A stretch of DNA of 64,000 bases from positions 49,863 to 113,862 of the forward strand of contig JBFXEW010000017.1 in the NCBI GenBank assembly GCA_050179685.1, read 5' to 3'. Positions within the stretch are counted from its first letter, which is position 1. Each line of letters starts with the position of its first letter. Both the position numbers and the translations under genes were made by a program. Shown piece after piece: positions 1-9,039 of this stretch. The stretch is from GWE2-40-63 sp050179685. Its GTDB lineage: Bacteria > Bacteroidota > Bacteroidia > Bacteroidales > SZUA-534. The notes beneath the pieces are model-generated. The model was not told the DNA's origin. It worked only from the letters and a program-made list of their open reading frames with translations, and ran no database searches.

Positions 1-1185
1 TGGCTGCTTTTTACCGGGCTTTTAGGAGCCTGGATTTCCGGAGTGCTGCTTATTCCAAAAGTTTCAGCTTTAGCCAGAAAAAACGGATTCTTAACTTTTC
101 CTCAATTCTTAGGTGCCATATTCGACAAACGGGTAGCCCTGGTTGCAGGAGTAATTTCGGCCATTGGATACCTGGGTTTTACCAGTTCCCAAATTCTAGC
201 CGGCGCAAAACTTGCCGCCTCAACCTTCGACGGATTATCGATTCAAAACGCGTTATTACTGATGGGAACCATTGCGGTAATTTATACCGTTTTGGGCGGA
301 TTAAAAGCTGTAATATATACCGATACCGTACAATGGCTCATACTAATGTTCGGACTTATTTTTATAGGTTTACCTATAGCCTACCAGGCCGTTGGCGGAA
401 TTGAAGTAATTAAAGAAACCATTGCTCCGGAATTCCTCAGTCTTAAAAACGTGAGCTGGCAACAATTGGTAAACTGGGCTTTTACCATTATTCCCATTTG
501 GTTTGTCGGAATGACACTTTACCAAAGAATATACGCAGCTAAAGATACCAAAACGGCTCAACGCGGTTGGTTTATTGCGGGTTTATTTGAATATCCGGTA
601 ATGGCATTTATTGGCGTTGTACTGGGAATGCTTGCCCGTGTAGCACTCGAAAACGGTCAACTAATTGGTTATACATCCGGAAATCTTGACGCTGAAATGG
701 GCTTGCCCGTATTGCTGAAAACCATTCTGCCCGTAGGATTTCTTGGCATAGTACTCTCTGCATATTTTTCGGCTATCATGTCAACAGCCGATAGTTGTTT
801 AATGGCTTCGTCGGGAAATATACTAACCGACGTACTGGGTAAACACAATCAAAAAAACAGTTTACGCCTGTCGCAACTGCTTACCCTGGTTGTAGGAGTT
901 GTAGCCCTGTTGCTCGCTTTAAAAATGGAAAATGTGCTGGAGCTGATGCTTTTATCGTACGCATTTATGGTTTCGGGCATGCTGGTTCCGGTAATTGCTG
1001 CCCTTTTTACCAAAAACCCCAATGCAAAAGCCTCATTAGTAGCCATGATTGCCGGAGGTTCAACCACTTTAACACTTATAATTGCACAAACTAAACTCCC
1101 CCTTGAACTCGATGCCAATATTTTTGGAATCACCGTTTCGGCACTAATGTATATTTTGGTACATCGAATAAGCACAAAAAAATAA
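1..1185 (+). CDS. Sodium:solute symporter (SSS family), 5' end missing
   Basis: The frame is open from base 1, so the start lies outside the window; a GTG at 43 is internal. About 394 residues are visible, against 450-550 for the family. The protein is almost entirely hydrophobic helices. Early segments read GAWISGVLLIPK and GFLTFPQFLG, and a middle stretch near base 750 reads SAYFSAIMSTADSCLMASSGN, the conserved Ser/Thr-rich segment of SSS proteins that contributes to the Na+ site. It should move a small organic solute (sugar, amino acid or carboxylate) into the cell with Na+. The substrate cannot be told from sequence. A strong terminator follows, separating it from the efflux operon. Confidence 0.85.
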   Translation, partial: WLLFTGLLGAWISGVLLIPKVSALARKNGFLTFPQFLGAIFDKRVALVAGVISAIGYLGFTSSQILAGAKLAASTFDGLSIQNALLLMGTIAVIYTVLGGLKAVIYTDTVQWLILMFGLIFIGLPIAYQAVGGIEVIKETIAPEFLSLKNVSWQQLVNWAFTIIPIWFVGMTLYQRIYAAKDTKTAQRGWFIAGLFEYPVMAFIGVVLGMLARVALENGQLIGYTSGNLDAEMGLPVLLKTILPVGFLGIVLSAYFSAIMSTADSCLMASSGNILTDVLGKHNQKNSLRLSQLLTLVVGVVALLLALKMENVLELMLLSYAFMVSGMLVPVIAALFTKNPNAKASLVAMIAGGSTTLTLIIAQTKLPLELDANIFGITVSALMYILVHRISTKK

Positions 1186-1214
1186 GCAATTACGCAAACG
1201 TTTTGCTAAAAACT

Positions 1215-1256
1215 AAGCTTGCTGTAAAATCCAATGCAGCAAGCTTTTGTTTTTTA
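1215..1256 (+). terminator. Rho-independent terminator of the symporter gene
   Basis: A perfect 10-bp stem (AAGCTTGCTG at 1215-1224, CAGCAAGCTT at 1237-1246) with a 12-nt loop is followed by a T-rich tract to 1256. It begins about 30 bp after the symporter stop codon. Confidence 0.85.
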
Positions 1257-1316
1257 AACCCTCCCTCCCAAAAAAAACAGAAATAAATACATTTTATAAA
1301 AATTAAAATATTTAGT

Positions 1317-1355
1317 TAGTTCGGTTTTTTATAAACTAATTAACTATTAGTTTTG
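1317..1355 (+). promoter_or_regulatory. Promoter and operator of the efflux regulator
   Basis: A Bacteroidota -7 element TAGTTTTG lies at 1348-1355, about 25 bp before the regulator ATG. Immediately upstream, 1317-1338 has the form TAGTT-N5-TTTTATAAACTA, which matches the element at 1861-1882 in 18 of 22 positions and covers the place where a -33 element would sit. Extra TAGTTAG and TTAACTA half-sites flank it. I read it as an autoregulatory operator. Confidence 0.6.
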
Positions 1356-1380
1356 CATCCTGTTTTAAAACAAATAAACT

Positions 1381-1845
1381 ATGAATACCGAAGAACGCAT
1401 TAAAAAGCAACGCGAACTAATCGAAAAAATTGGTTTGTATTTCGATAAAGAAGGATTTCAACCCATTGCCGGTAGAATACTCGGACTATTGATGGTAATG
1501 GATAAAGAACAATTTACTTTTGATGAAATTGTTGAAGAACTTCAAATCAGTAAAAGTTCAGCCAGTAATGCTCTAAAAAACCTTGAGATACGTGAGGATA
1601 TTGAATACATTACCCAACCCGGCGACAGAAAAAGATACTTTCAAATTCGAAAACAGGACAAGTTTAACCTGATAAAAACTTTTGAAAAAAAGATGCGCCA
1701 TACCATGGAAATGTTCGATTGCATTCTCAGCCTGAAAGCCGACAAAAACTCAAGCAATGCTGTTTTTTTAAGTGAGATGAAAAATACACTGGAATTTGTA
1801 CTCACCCAGTTAAATAAACTTATTGAAGAGTCGGAAAGCAAATAA
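1381..1845 (+). CDS. GbsR/MarR-type winged-helix repressor of the efflux operon
   Basis: At 154 residues this has the usual size of GbsR-like regulators. A winged helix covers about residues 20-95. Its recognition region KSSASNALKNLE is typical of this family, and a 'PGDRKRYFQI' wing follows. The C-terminal 60 residues form a long helix suited to dimerisation. It heads an operon for an RND efflux system, and very similar 22-bp inverted-repeat elements lie before its own promoter and before tolC. The natural inference is local repression of itself and the pump, relieved by a ligand that the pump exports. The ligand cannot be inferred. Start ATG at 1381 follows the -7 element at a normal distance. 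Confidence 0.8.
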   Translation: MNTEERIKKQRELIEKIGLYFDKEGFQPIAGRILGLLMVMDKEQFTFDEIVEELQISKSSASNALKNLEIREDIEYITQPGDRKRYFQIRKQDKFNLIKTFEKKMRHTMEMFDCILSLKADKNSSNAVFLSEMKNTLEFVLTQLNKLIEESESK

Positions 1846-1860
1846 GTTTTTAACTTCATT

Positions 1861-1882
1861 TAGTTTACTGTTTTATAAACTA
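1861..1882. promoter_or_regulatory. Second operator, upstream of tolC
   Basis: TAGTT-N5-TTTTATAAACTA at 1861-1882 lies within a perfect inverted repeat, TTTAGTTT (1859-1866) and AAACTAAA (1877-1884), spaced by 10 bp. It sits in the 108-bp gap between the regulator and tolC and nearly duplicates the 1317-1338 element. This suggests that the pump genes also have their own regulated promoter. Confidence 0.6.
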
Positions 1883-1953
1883 AAACAACTTAAGCCACTA
1901 AATAGGCAGACTTATTCAAATAAAAAGGACAAATAAAAAAATAATTTAATCAG

Positions 1954-3333
1954 ATGAAAATTAACGTATTTCTTGCATTAATGCTTGTATATCCGCTACT
2001 GACAAATGCTCAGAATCAGCCGCTGAGTTTTTCGCTCAGCGCAGCACAGGATTATGCATTACAGCACAATAAAACGCTTCAAAACTCGAAAGACGATGTT
2101 AAACTGGCTCACGAACAATACCGCGAAGCCCTTGGTGCCGGCTTGCCTAAAGTAGATGCCAAAGTTGATTACATGACCAACTTTAACTACGAAGCCGAAT
2201 TTAGTTTTGGTTCTGACCCGACGACCCCTCCGGATTTTGATCCTACAAAATTTGATGAAGGTGATTTGGAAGTATTGAAACTAATAAACGGTATGTTTGG
2301 TTCCGGGGGGTCAACCATCGTTATGAAAGACCAGGCAAGTGCTAACCTGACGGTGTCGCAATTAATTTTTAGCGGACAGTACTGGGTTGGTTTGCAGATG
2401 TCCAAGCTGGGTAAACAGGTGCGCGAAACCAGCGTTAACCTAACCGAACTTGAAGTTAAAGAACAGGTTAACAACGCATATTACCTTATTCTGGTTACTC
2501 AGGAATTAATCCAGGTTTTAAGCGAAAACACCAATAACCTGAATGAACTTTTTATGCATACCAACAACATGTATAAATCGGGTATGGCCGAACAAACCGA
2601 TGTTGACCAGATTAAAGTGAACCTTTCGTTGCTCGAAAATTCAAAACGGGAAATGGAACGCAACCTGCAATTAAACTACAATATGTTTCGCCTGGTTTTG
2701 GGCATCGATTCCGAATCAGAAATAATTTTGACCGAGTCATTAGAACAAATGGCAGTTTCAGCTGAAAGTATTGTACTGAACAAACCCGCTTTTGATATTA
2801 GCAATAACCCCAATTACAAATTGGTAAGTGTTCAGGAAGAACTAGGTGACAAACAGGTGAATCTGCAAAAATGGGCGTACGGACCTACTTTGGTTGGCTA
2901 TTACAGTTACACCGAAAAAATAATGACTTCGGGCTTCGATTTAACACCAAAAAATGCTGCCGGACTAACGCTTAACCTACCCATCTTTGCGGGTGGAACC
3001 AAACATGCGCAACTGAGCCAGAAAAAAATTGAACTCGATAAAATTAAACGTAACAAAAGCTTACTGGAAGAACAACTTAAATTACAGGAAAACCAGCTTT
3101 CGTATGAATTATCGAGTGCTTACGACAATTACCTTGCGCAAAAAGAAAATGCAGCAGTAGCTTTACGGGTTTACCAAAGCTATCAGAATAAATACAGGCA
3201 GGGAGCCGTTTCGAGCATGGAGCTCACCCAAGCAAACAGCAATTATTTACAAGCGCAAAGCAACTATGTTTCGGCTGTGCTTAAATTGTTACAATCAAAA
3301 CTGGCAATCGACAAACTTTACAATTCAATATAA
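1954..3333 (+). CDS. TolC-family outer membrane efflux channel
   Basis: This 459-residue protein has a signal peptide of about 20 residues ending in TNAQ. The mature part has the two long coiled-coil-rich repeats of outer membrane efflux proteins, at roughly residues 30-250 and 280-455. The C-terminal repeat carries the typical 'Y..G..S..EL..A...YL.AQ..Y..A' helix. It should trimerise in the outer membrane and form the exit duct for the RND pump encoded two genes later. The spacing to the next gene is 24 bp, so they are probably co-transcribed. Substrate cannot be inferred. Confidence 0.9.
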   Translation: MKINVFLALMLVYPLLTNAQNQPLSFSLSAAQDYALQHNKTLQNSKDDVKLAHEQYREALGAGLPKVDAKVDYMTNFNYEAEFSFGSDPTTPPDFDPTKFDEGDLEVLKLINGMFGSGGSTIVMKDQASANLTVSQLIFSGQYWVGLQMSKLGKQVRETSVNLTELEVKEQVNNAYYLILVTQELIQVLSENTNNLNELFMHTNNMYKSGMAEQTDVDQIKVNLSLLENSKREMERNLQLNYNMFRLVLGIDSESEIILTESLEQMAVSAESIVLNKPAFDISNNPNYKLVSVQEELGDKQVNLQKWAYGPTLVGYYSYTEKIMTSGFDLTPKNAAGLTLNLPIFAGGTKHAQLSQKKIELDKIKRNKSLLEEQLKLQENQLSYELSSAYDNYLAQKENAAVALRVYQSYQNKYRQGAVSSMELTQANSNYLQAQSNYVSAVLKLLQSKLAIDKLYNSI

Positions 3334-3357
3334 TTAACGCTTAAACATTATAATAAA

Positions 3358-4410
3358 ATGAAAACCATTCAATATATCGGAATTGCACTCTTTGCGCTCA
3401 CTATGGTCTCGTGCGCAAATACTGAAAAAGAAACTACCCCTAATGAACCAGCTGCTGCCGAAGAGCGCACCTATCCGGTTAAGGTAGCAACCGTTGAACA
3501 GGAAATTATTGACCGTCCGCTGGAATATACAAGCAACCTGGCTGCCTTTAAAGAAATTTATTTTGCTCCGGTAACTCCGGGCCGTATCAGCAAAATTTTG
3601 GTTGAAGAAGATGATCGGATTCAGAAAGGCCAATTATTGGTTGAAATGGATAAAACCCAATTGAATCAGGCTAAAATTCAAAATGAAAGTGCTAAAATCA
3701 ACTTTCAGCGCATCGACACCTTGTACCGACTGGGAAGTGCTTCAGAACAACAGCACGAACAACTAAAAACCCAGTACGACCTGACCAAAATGAATGTGGA
3801 ATACCTTACGGAAAACACCCACCTGCTTTCGCCCATTAATGGTGTGGTAACCGATAAGCATTTCGAAAATGGCGAACTTTTTTCAGGAGCACCCAATACG
3901 GTTGTCGGAAAAGCAGCAATTTTAACCTTGATGCAGATAAACCCAATGAAAGCCCTGGTAAGTGTATCGCAAAGCTATTTTAACCAGATAAAAAAAGGAA
4001 TGGAAGCCGAAATTAACACCAGCCTCTATCCCGACAAGGTTTTTAACGGTAAGGTTGATAAAATTCACCCCACCATCGATGCAGCAACACGTACCTTTAA
4101 AGTTGAAGTTTTGATTGATAATCCGAAAGAAGAACTACGCCCCGGAATGTTTGCAGCTATCAGCATCAACATGGAAAAAACAAAAGCGTTGGTTGTTCCT
4201 TCGATAACCGTATTAAAACAAGAAGGAACCAACAACCGCTACGTTTTTGTGAACAACAAGGGCGTGGCTAAAAAGGTGAGCGTAGAAGTTGGAAAACGCT
4301 TCGACGACAAAATTGAAATCATCAGCGACGAAATAGCTGTTGGAACCCAACTAATTGTTGAAGGACAAGCCAACTTAATGGATGGTTCCAAAATCGATGT
4401 GTTAAACTAA
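3358..4410 (+). CDS. RND efflux periplasmic adaptor (membrane fusion protein)
   Basis: A 350-residue lipoprotein: the signal sequence ends in a lipobox TMVSC with Cys at about residue 19, so it is probably anchored to the inner membrane. It then shows the order of HlyD/AcrA adaptors: a lipoyl-like half near residue 70 ('PGRISKILVEEDDRIQKGQ'), a short alpha-hairpin (about 100-145), the second lipoyl half ('SPINGVVTDK'), then beta-barrel and membrane-proximal domains with 'RPGMFAAISI' near residue 265. It joins the TolC channel to the RND pump. It starts 24 bp after tolC and 30 bp before the pump gene. Confidence 0.9.
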   Translation: MKTIQYIGIALFALTMVSCANTEKETTPNEPAAAEERTYPVKVATVEQEIIDRPLEYTSNLAAFKEIYFAPVTPGRISKILVEEDDRIQKGQLLVEMDKTQLNQAKIQNESAKINFQRIDTLYRLGSASEQQHEQLKTQYDLTKMNVEYLTENTHLLSPINGVVTDKHFENGELFSGAPNTVVGKAAILTLMQINPMKALVSVSQSYFNQIKKGMEAEINTSLYPDKVFNGKVDKIHPTIDAATRTFKVEVLIDNPKEELRPGMFAAISINMEKTKALVVPSITVLKQEGTNNRYVFVNNKGVAKKVSVEVGKRFDDKIEIISDEIAVGTQLIVEGQANLMDGSKIDVLN

Positions 4411-4440
4411 AAGCCTTTTAAATCAGATAAATAAAATATT

Positions 4441-7400
4441 ATGAGTATTTACGGAAGTGCTGTAAAAAAACCAATAACCACCATCATGATTTTTATGGCA
4501 GTTATTGTATTCGGCTTGTACTCGTTGGTAAAATTGCCCATCGACATGTACCCCGATATTGAATTCCCGGCTATTACGGTGTTTACCACCTATCCCGGTT
4601 CCAATGCTGCCGATATCGAAACCAATATATCGCGACCTATTGAAAATTCGCTAAACACCCTCGACAACCTGAAAAAAATCAGTTCGGTGTCGCGCGATAA
4701 CATTTCGGTGGTTTCACTTGAATTTGAATACGAATCGGATTTGAGCGAAGCAGCCAACGACATTCGCGATGCCTTGTCGCTGGTTGAAAAATCGTTGCCC
4801 GAAGATGCTGAAAAACCCACCATCTTCAAATTCAGTTCAAGTATGATTCCCATCATGATGTTCGCCATCACGGCCGAAGAAAGTTATGAAGGTATTGAAA
4901 AAATTCTGGACGAAAAACTGGTAAACCCGCTTAACCGTATCGATGGAATTGGTTCCATCAGCCTGATAGGTTCGCCCATCCGGCAAATTAGCATCGATAT
5001 AAATCCAAAAAAACTGGAAGCCTACAACATTTCAGTTGAACAGATTGGAAATATTTTGCGGGCTGAGAACCTGAATATGCCATCGGGAACCATTAAGATG
5101 GGCCAAATGAACTATCCGCTTCGGGTTGAAGGCGAATTTAGCGAAAGCGATCAGATTGAAGACCTGGTTTTGGGCAACTTTAACGGCCAAACCATTTATT
5201 TAAAAGATGTGGCATCGGTGCGCGACTCGATTAAAGAAATGACCATCGATGAAAAAATAAATGGCAAACAGGGTGTGCGCATGATGATTATGAAGCAATC
5301 GGGAGCCAATACCGTAAAAATAGCCCGCGACATCAACAAAAAACTTGCCGATCTGAAAACCGAGTTGCCTAAAGATATTACGGTTACCTCAGTTTACGAT
5401 TCAAGTGAATTTATTAACGGTTCAATAAATAACCTGACAACTTCATTAATGTACGCCCTGATATTTGTTACCCTGGTGGTAATGTTCTTTTTAGGACGCT
5501 GGCGGGCTACATTTATTATTGTATTAACCATTCCCATTTCACTTATCGTTGCTTTTGTTTACCTGTACGTTTCCGGAAGTTCCATAAATATTATTTCGCT
5601 ATCGGCACTTTCTATCGCTATTGGAATGGTGGTTGACGATGCCATTGTGGTACTCGAAAACATTGCCAAGCACATCGACCGGGGAGCCAGTCCGCGCGAG
5701 GCAGCAATTTATGCAACCAACGAAGTTTGGATGGCTGTAATTGTTACCACCTTAACGGTAGTTGCAGTGTTCTTCCCCATGACTATGGTAAGCGGAATGA
5801 CCGGAATTATGTTCCGCGAGCTGGGCTGGATTGTAACCATAACTGTAACTACCTCTACTTTGGCTGCAATTACGCTGACACCCATGTTGAGCTCAAAATT
5901 ATTGCGCCTGCAAAAAAATACCACAGACGTAAAAAAATTCAGCTTCGATAAAATTATACTGCCCTATTTTAACCGCCTGGATAACTGGTACGGAAAAGTA
6001 TTGGGATGGAGTTTAAAAAACCGGTGGAAACTTATTATTGGCGCATTAACCATATTTATTGCCAGCCTAATTATGGCCGGTAACCTGGGCGCAGAATTTA
6101 TGCCTGAAACCGACGAAGGCCGATTCAGCATGGAGGTTGAACTGCAATCGGGAACCCGCGTGGAAAAAACCGTTGCACTGGCCCGCCAAATCGATTCTAT
6201 TCTGTATTCCTTCCCTGAAATTGAACTGGTAAGTACATCGGCAGGAAGCGACGAGGATGGCGGAATGATGGCTATGTTCTTTTCTACCGGAACTAACATG
6301 ATTAATTACACCGTTAAACTGAAGCATGTTGAAGAACGAACCCGCACTATCTGGGATATTGCCGAAGAAGTTCGCATACAACTCAATAAGTTTCCACAGA
6401 TAACCAATTACAACATTACTTTAGGTAGCGGAGGTATGTCGGGTGGCAATGCTGTTGATGTTGAAATTTACGGCTACAACCTTGATGTAACAACCCACCT
6501 GGCTAATCAACTGGCGCAAAAACTGGAAAATGTTCCGGGAGCCCGTAACATTCAAATCAGTCGCGAAAAATCGAAACCCGAACTGCGAATTGAACTCGAC
6601 CGCGAAAAAATGGCTGCGGTAGGATTAAACACAGCTATGGTTTCAACAGCCCTTTACAACCGTATTGCCGGTTTAACGGCTACCATATACCGCGAACAAG
6701 GTGAAGAGTACGATGTAGTAATCCGCTTTGAAGAAGAATACCGCAATTCAATTACCGATTTAGAACAGATTTTATTGCAAACGGCCACTGGTAAAACAGT
6801 ACGACTGGGCGATGTAGGTCAGGTAAAAGAATACTGGTCGCCACCAAATATTGAACGTCAGCGTCGCGAACGGATTGTAAAAGTATCGGCAACACCATAC
6901 AAAGTTGCTTTGGGAGACTTAGCTGCAAACATTCAGGCTGAGATTAACAAAATGGATATTCCCAAAGATGTTATGATTGAAGTAGGTGGAGCTTACGAAG
7001 ACCAGATGGAAAGTTTTATGGATTTGGGTTTATTACTCTTGCTCAGTCTGGTATTGGTTTACATTGTAATGGCCTCGCAATTTGAATCGTTAAAAATGCC
7101 ATTAATTATTATGATTTCGATTCCTTTTGCTTTTACCGGAGTAATACTTGCCTTGCTGGCAACCGGAACCAATTTAAGTGTTATTGCAGCATTAGGAGCC
7201 ATTATGCTGGTAGGAATTGTGGTTAAAAATGCCATTGTACTGGTCGATTACATTAACCTGATGCGCGAACGCGGGCTGGAACTCGATCTGGCGATTATTG
7301 AATCGGGAAAATCGAGATTACGTCCTGTATTAATGACAGCCTTAACAACCATTTTGGGTATGTTACCGCTGGCTTTGAGTACCGGCGAAGGTTCTGAAAT

Positions 7401-7557
7401 ATGGAGCCCCATGGGAATCTCAGTAATTGGTGGTCTGCTCTTTTCAACGGTAATTACCATGATAATTGTTCCGGTAATTTACCGGATGTTTGCTACCAAA
7501 GGCGAACGGAACAAATCGAAAGATGTTAGAGCCCAGTTTAATTTTATGGATAATTAA
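4441..7557 (+). CDS. RND efflux pump, HAE1/AcrB type
   Basis: The 1038-residue length is normal for AcrB-like transporters. Twelve membrane segments flank two large periplasmic loops. TM4 near residue 395 contains GMVVDDAIVVLENI with the paired aspartates of the proton relay. TM10 near residue 925 contains GIVVKNAIVLVDYI with the matching lysine. 'PGSNAADIE' near residue 55 is also typical of the family. It exports drugs, dyes, lipids or another small solute using proton motive force, as a trimer with the adaptor and TolC. It is the third structural gene of the operon and is followed after 12 bp by the small accessory gene. Confidence 0.93.
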   Translation: MSIYGSAVKKPITTIMIFMAVIVFGLYSLVKLPIDMYPDIEFPAITVFTTYPGSNAADIETNISRPIENSLNTLDNLKKISSVSRDNISVVSLEFEYESDLSEAANDIRDALSLVEKSLPEDAEKPTIFKFSSSMIPIMMFAITAEESYEGIEKILDEKLVNPLNRIDGIGSISLIGSPIRQISIDINPKKLEAYNISVEQIGNILRAENLNMPSGTIKMGQMNYPLRVEGEFSESDQIEDLVLGNFNGQTIYLKDVASVRDSIKEMTIDEKINGKQGVRMMIMKQSGANTVKIARDINKKLADLKTELPKDITVTSVYDSSEFINGSINNLTTSLMYALIFVTLVVMFFLGRWRATFIIVLTIPISLIVAFVYLYVSGSSINIISLSALSIAIGMVVDDAIVVLENIAKHIDRGASPREAAIYATNEVWMAVIVTTLTVVAVFFPMTMVSGMTGIMFRELGWIVTITVTTSTLAAITLTPMLSSKLLRLQKNTTDVKKFSFDKIILPYFNRLDNWYGKVLGWSLKNRWKLIIGALTIFIASLIMAGNLGAEFMPETDEGRFSMEVELQSGTRVEKTVALARQIDSILYSFPEIELVSTSAGSDEDGGMMAMFFSTGTNMINYTVKLKHVEERTRTIWDIAEEVRIQLNKFPQITNYNITLGSGGMSGGNAVDVEIYGYNLDVTTHLANQLAQKLENVPGARNIQISREKSKPELRIELDREKMAAVGLNTAMVSTALYNRIAGLTATIYREQGEEYDVVIRFEEEYRNSITDLEQILLQTATGKTVRLGDVGQVKEYWSPPNIERQRRERIVKVSATPYKVALGDLAANIQAEINKMDIPKDVMIEVGGAYEDQMESFMDLGLLLLLSLVLVYIVMASQFESLKMPLIIMISIPFAFTGVILALLATGTNLSVIAALGAIMLVGIVVKNAIVLVDYINLMRERGLELDLAIIESGKSRLRPVLMTALTTILGMLPLALSTGEGSEIWSPMGISVIGGLLFSTVITMIIVPVIYRMFATKGERNKSKDVRAQFNFMDN

Positions 7558-7569
7558 AAACACAGCATT

Positions 7570-7863
7570 ATGAAAGCAGTTTTTATAATATACAATCAGG
7601 CCCACTCCGAAAAAGTGGAATACATGTTAGACAAGCTAAACATCCGGGGATTTACCCAATGGGGCAATGTAAGCGGACGTGGAAGTGAAACCGGAGTTCC
7701 GCACATGGGAACTCATACCTGGCCCGAAATGAATTCAGCTATTATTACCGTAGTTGAAGACTCGTTGGTAGACACTGTACTTGATAAAGTTCAGAAACTG
7801 AATGCCATTAACGAGGAGGTTGGCATACGGGCTTTTGTGTGGGAAGTTCTAAAGTCAGTTTAA
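7570..7863 (+). CDS. PG0541-family transporter-associated small protein (PII-like)
   Basis: A 97-residue soluble protein of a family named for Porphyromonas PG0541, which occurs at the end of RND operons in Bacteroidota. The sequence MKAVFIIYNQAHSEKVEYML begins a ferredoxin-like beta-alpha-beta fold resembling PII or DUF3240-type proteins. The segment GSETGVPHMGTHTWPEM contains two histidines and acidic residues that could bind a metal or nucleotide. It starts 12 bp after the pump stop codon, inside the operon. It probably senses something and modulates the pump; family recognition is good, function is inferred. Confidence 0.75.
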   Translation: MKAVFIIYNQAHSEKVEYMLDKLNIRGFTQWGNVSGRGSETGVPHMGTHTWPEMNSAIITVVEDSLVDTVLDKVQKLNAINEEVGIRAFVWEVLKSV

Positions 7864-7883
7864 CACAAGATTTAATAATTCTA

Positions 7884-7920
7884 AAAATCGTCGGGAGAAG
7901 TGTGAACTCCCGACGATTTT
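7884..7920. terminator. Bidirectional terminator between convergent genes
   Basis: A perfect 14-bp stem (7884-7897 paired with 7907-7920, GC-rich core TCGTCGGGAG) has a 9-nt loop and A/T runs on both sides. It closes the efflux operon on the + strand and the DUF1761 gene on the - strand. Confidence 0.9.
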
Positions 7921-7924
7921 CTTT

Positions 7925-8335
7925 TTAATGCCAGGCTCCTAAAATAGCACCCATTACCATAAGAAAAACCAACTGGTATCCTGAATTTATGGCCCAAAGC
8001 TTAAACGAACGCCTTTCGTACTGATAAGTAACCCCCATTGATGTTACAATAAAAGCAACACCAATATAAAATCCGTGGGTTAATCCGACCAGCCAGTTTA
8101 CTTTCGATGCATCGATTACATGAAATAAAAAAGCCATTCCAAAAGCCATTACCAGCGTTAACAAAAAGCTGATTCCAAAAATCTGAATCATGTTTCCCTC
8201 ACGCAAATATTCCTCAGTATAACCCAATTCTTTTTGCCAGGCTTTTCCAAAAAGAGGGCCATACCAAAGAGAACCTATACCAAAAGCCAAAACTGCTGAA
8301 ACCAGCACTGCCAAATAGTTTACCGAATAATCCAT
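7925..8335 (-). CDS. DUF1761 membrane protein
   Basis: A 136-residue integral membrane protein with four predicted helices. The N-terminal motif 'VLAFGIGSLWYGPLFGKAW' followed by a short loop with 'LGYTEEYL' is characteristic of DUF1761. No function is established for this family. It is a single gene, convergent with the efflux operon and sharing its terminator, with 111 bp to the archaemetzincin gene upstream, so it is probably expressed alone. Confidence 0.8.
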   Translation of the reverse strand: MDYSVNYLAVLVSAVLAFGIGSLWYGPLFGKAWQKELGYTEEYLREGNMIQIFGISFLLTLVMAFGMAFLFHVIDASKVNWLVGLTHGFYIGVAFIVTSMGVTYQYERRSFKLWAINSGYQLVFLMVMGAILGAWH

Positions 8336-8446
8336 AGTTCAATATTTAATTGGTTAAACAAAAACCAAGTTATATTTTTTTAGGTTTTCTACCAAACCCT
8401 GAAAAATTCAAAATTAACTACCCAGAAAAAAATTGGCTGATACAAA

Positions 8447-8992
8447 CTATTCCGATGCGGTTTCGCTTTCGATTTTAGTACCGCAAATACTGCAAAATTG
8501 CGATTTCTTTTGGTCAATATCTTCAACATAGGTACTTGAACGCATTACGCAGGTGGGAACCTGGCAATGAACCAATCCGAACATGTGTCCCAATTCATGA
8601 ATAATTACTTTTTTAAATCGTAAAAAAGTAAGTTCATAATCAGGAGCTAAGCCATATTGCTCGTTACGCAAGCGGTAATTCGAAACTACCCCCGAATTTC
8701 CATTAAAAATGGCCTGGCCAAACAAAAAGGTTAAAATGGGAATGTATAAATCGACTGAAATAAGTGCAATTTTTTTATCGTTTTCGGTATCTTCATTGGC
8801 ATCGAGCCAATGCAATATTTTATTGGCATCATATTGTCGGCGCTTAAAATCGTAAAAAGGCTCTATATCTAAATCCAGATTACGTAAATGCACCTGCCGG
8901 TTAAAAGTTAGTGAAACTTCCTGGCTAAGTCGTTGCAAACAGTCCGGTTCAAACTGCCCCTTTATAAAGAATATGATTTGTTGTTTCTTCAA
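8447..8992 (-). CDS. Archaemetzincin-type zinc metalloprotease
   Basis: The 181-residue protein carries the extended zinc site HELGHMFGLVHCQVPTCVM at about residues 133-151, which is HExxHxxGxxH followed by C-x4-C-x-M. A downstream CSIC pair near residue 167 completes the four-cysteine second zinc site. These are the hallmarks of archaemetzincins (AmzA/AMZ). There is no signal peptide, so it is cytoplasmic. Members are common in archaea and scattered in bacteria; their physiological substrates are unknown. It stands alone between the DUF1761 gene and the sigma-54 regulator, with gaps of 111 and 47 bp. Confidence 0.88.
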   Translation of the reverse strand: MKKQQIIFFIKGQFEPDCLQRLSQEVSLTFNRQVHLRNLDLDIEPFYDFKRRQYDANKILHWLDANEDTENDKKIALISVDLYIPILTFLFGQAIFNGNSGVVSNYRLRNEQYGLAPDYELTFLRFKKVIIHELGHMFGLVHCQVPTCVMRSSTYVEDIDQKKSQFCSICGTKIESETASE

Positions 8993-9039
8993 CTAGCTGA
9001 TTTACAATAAAACTATATTACAATTTTTAAAAAAACAAG

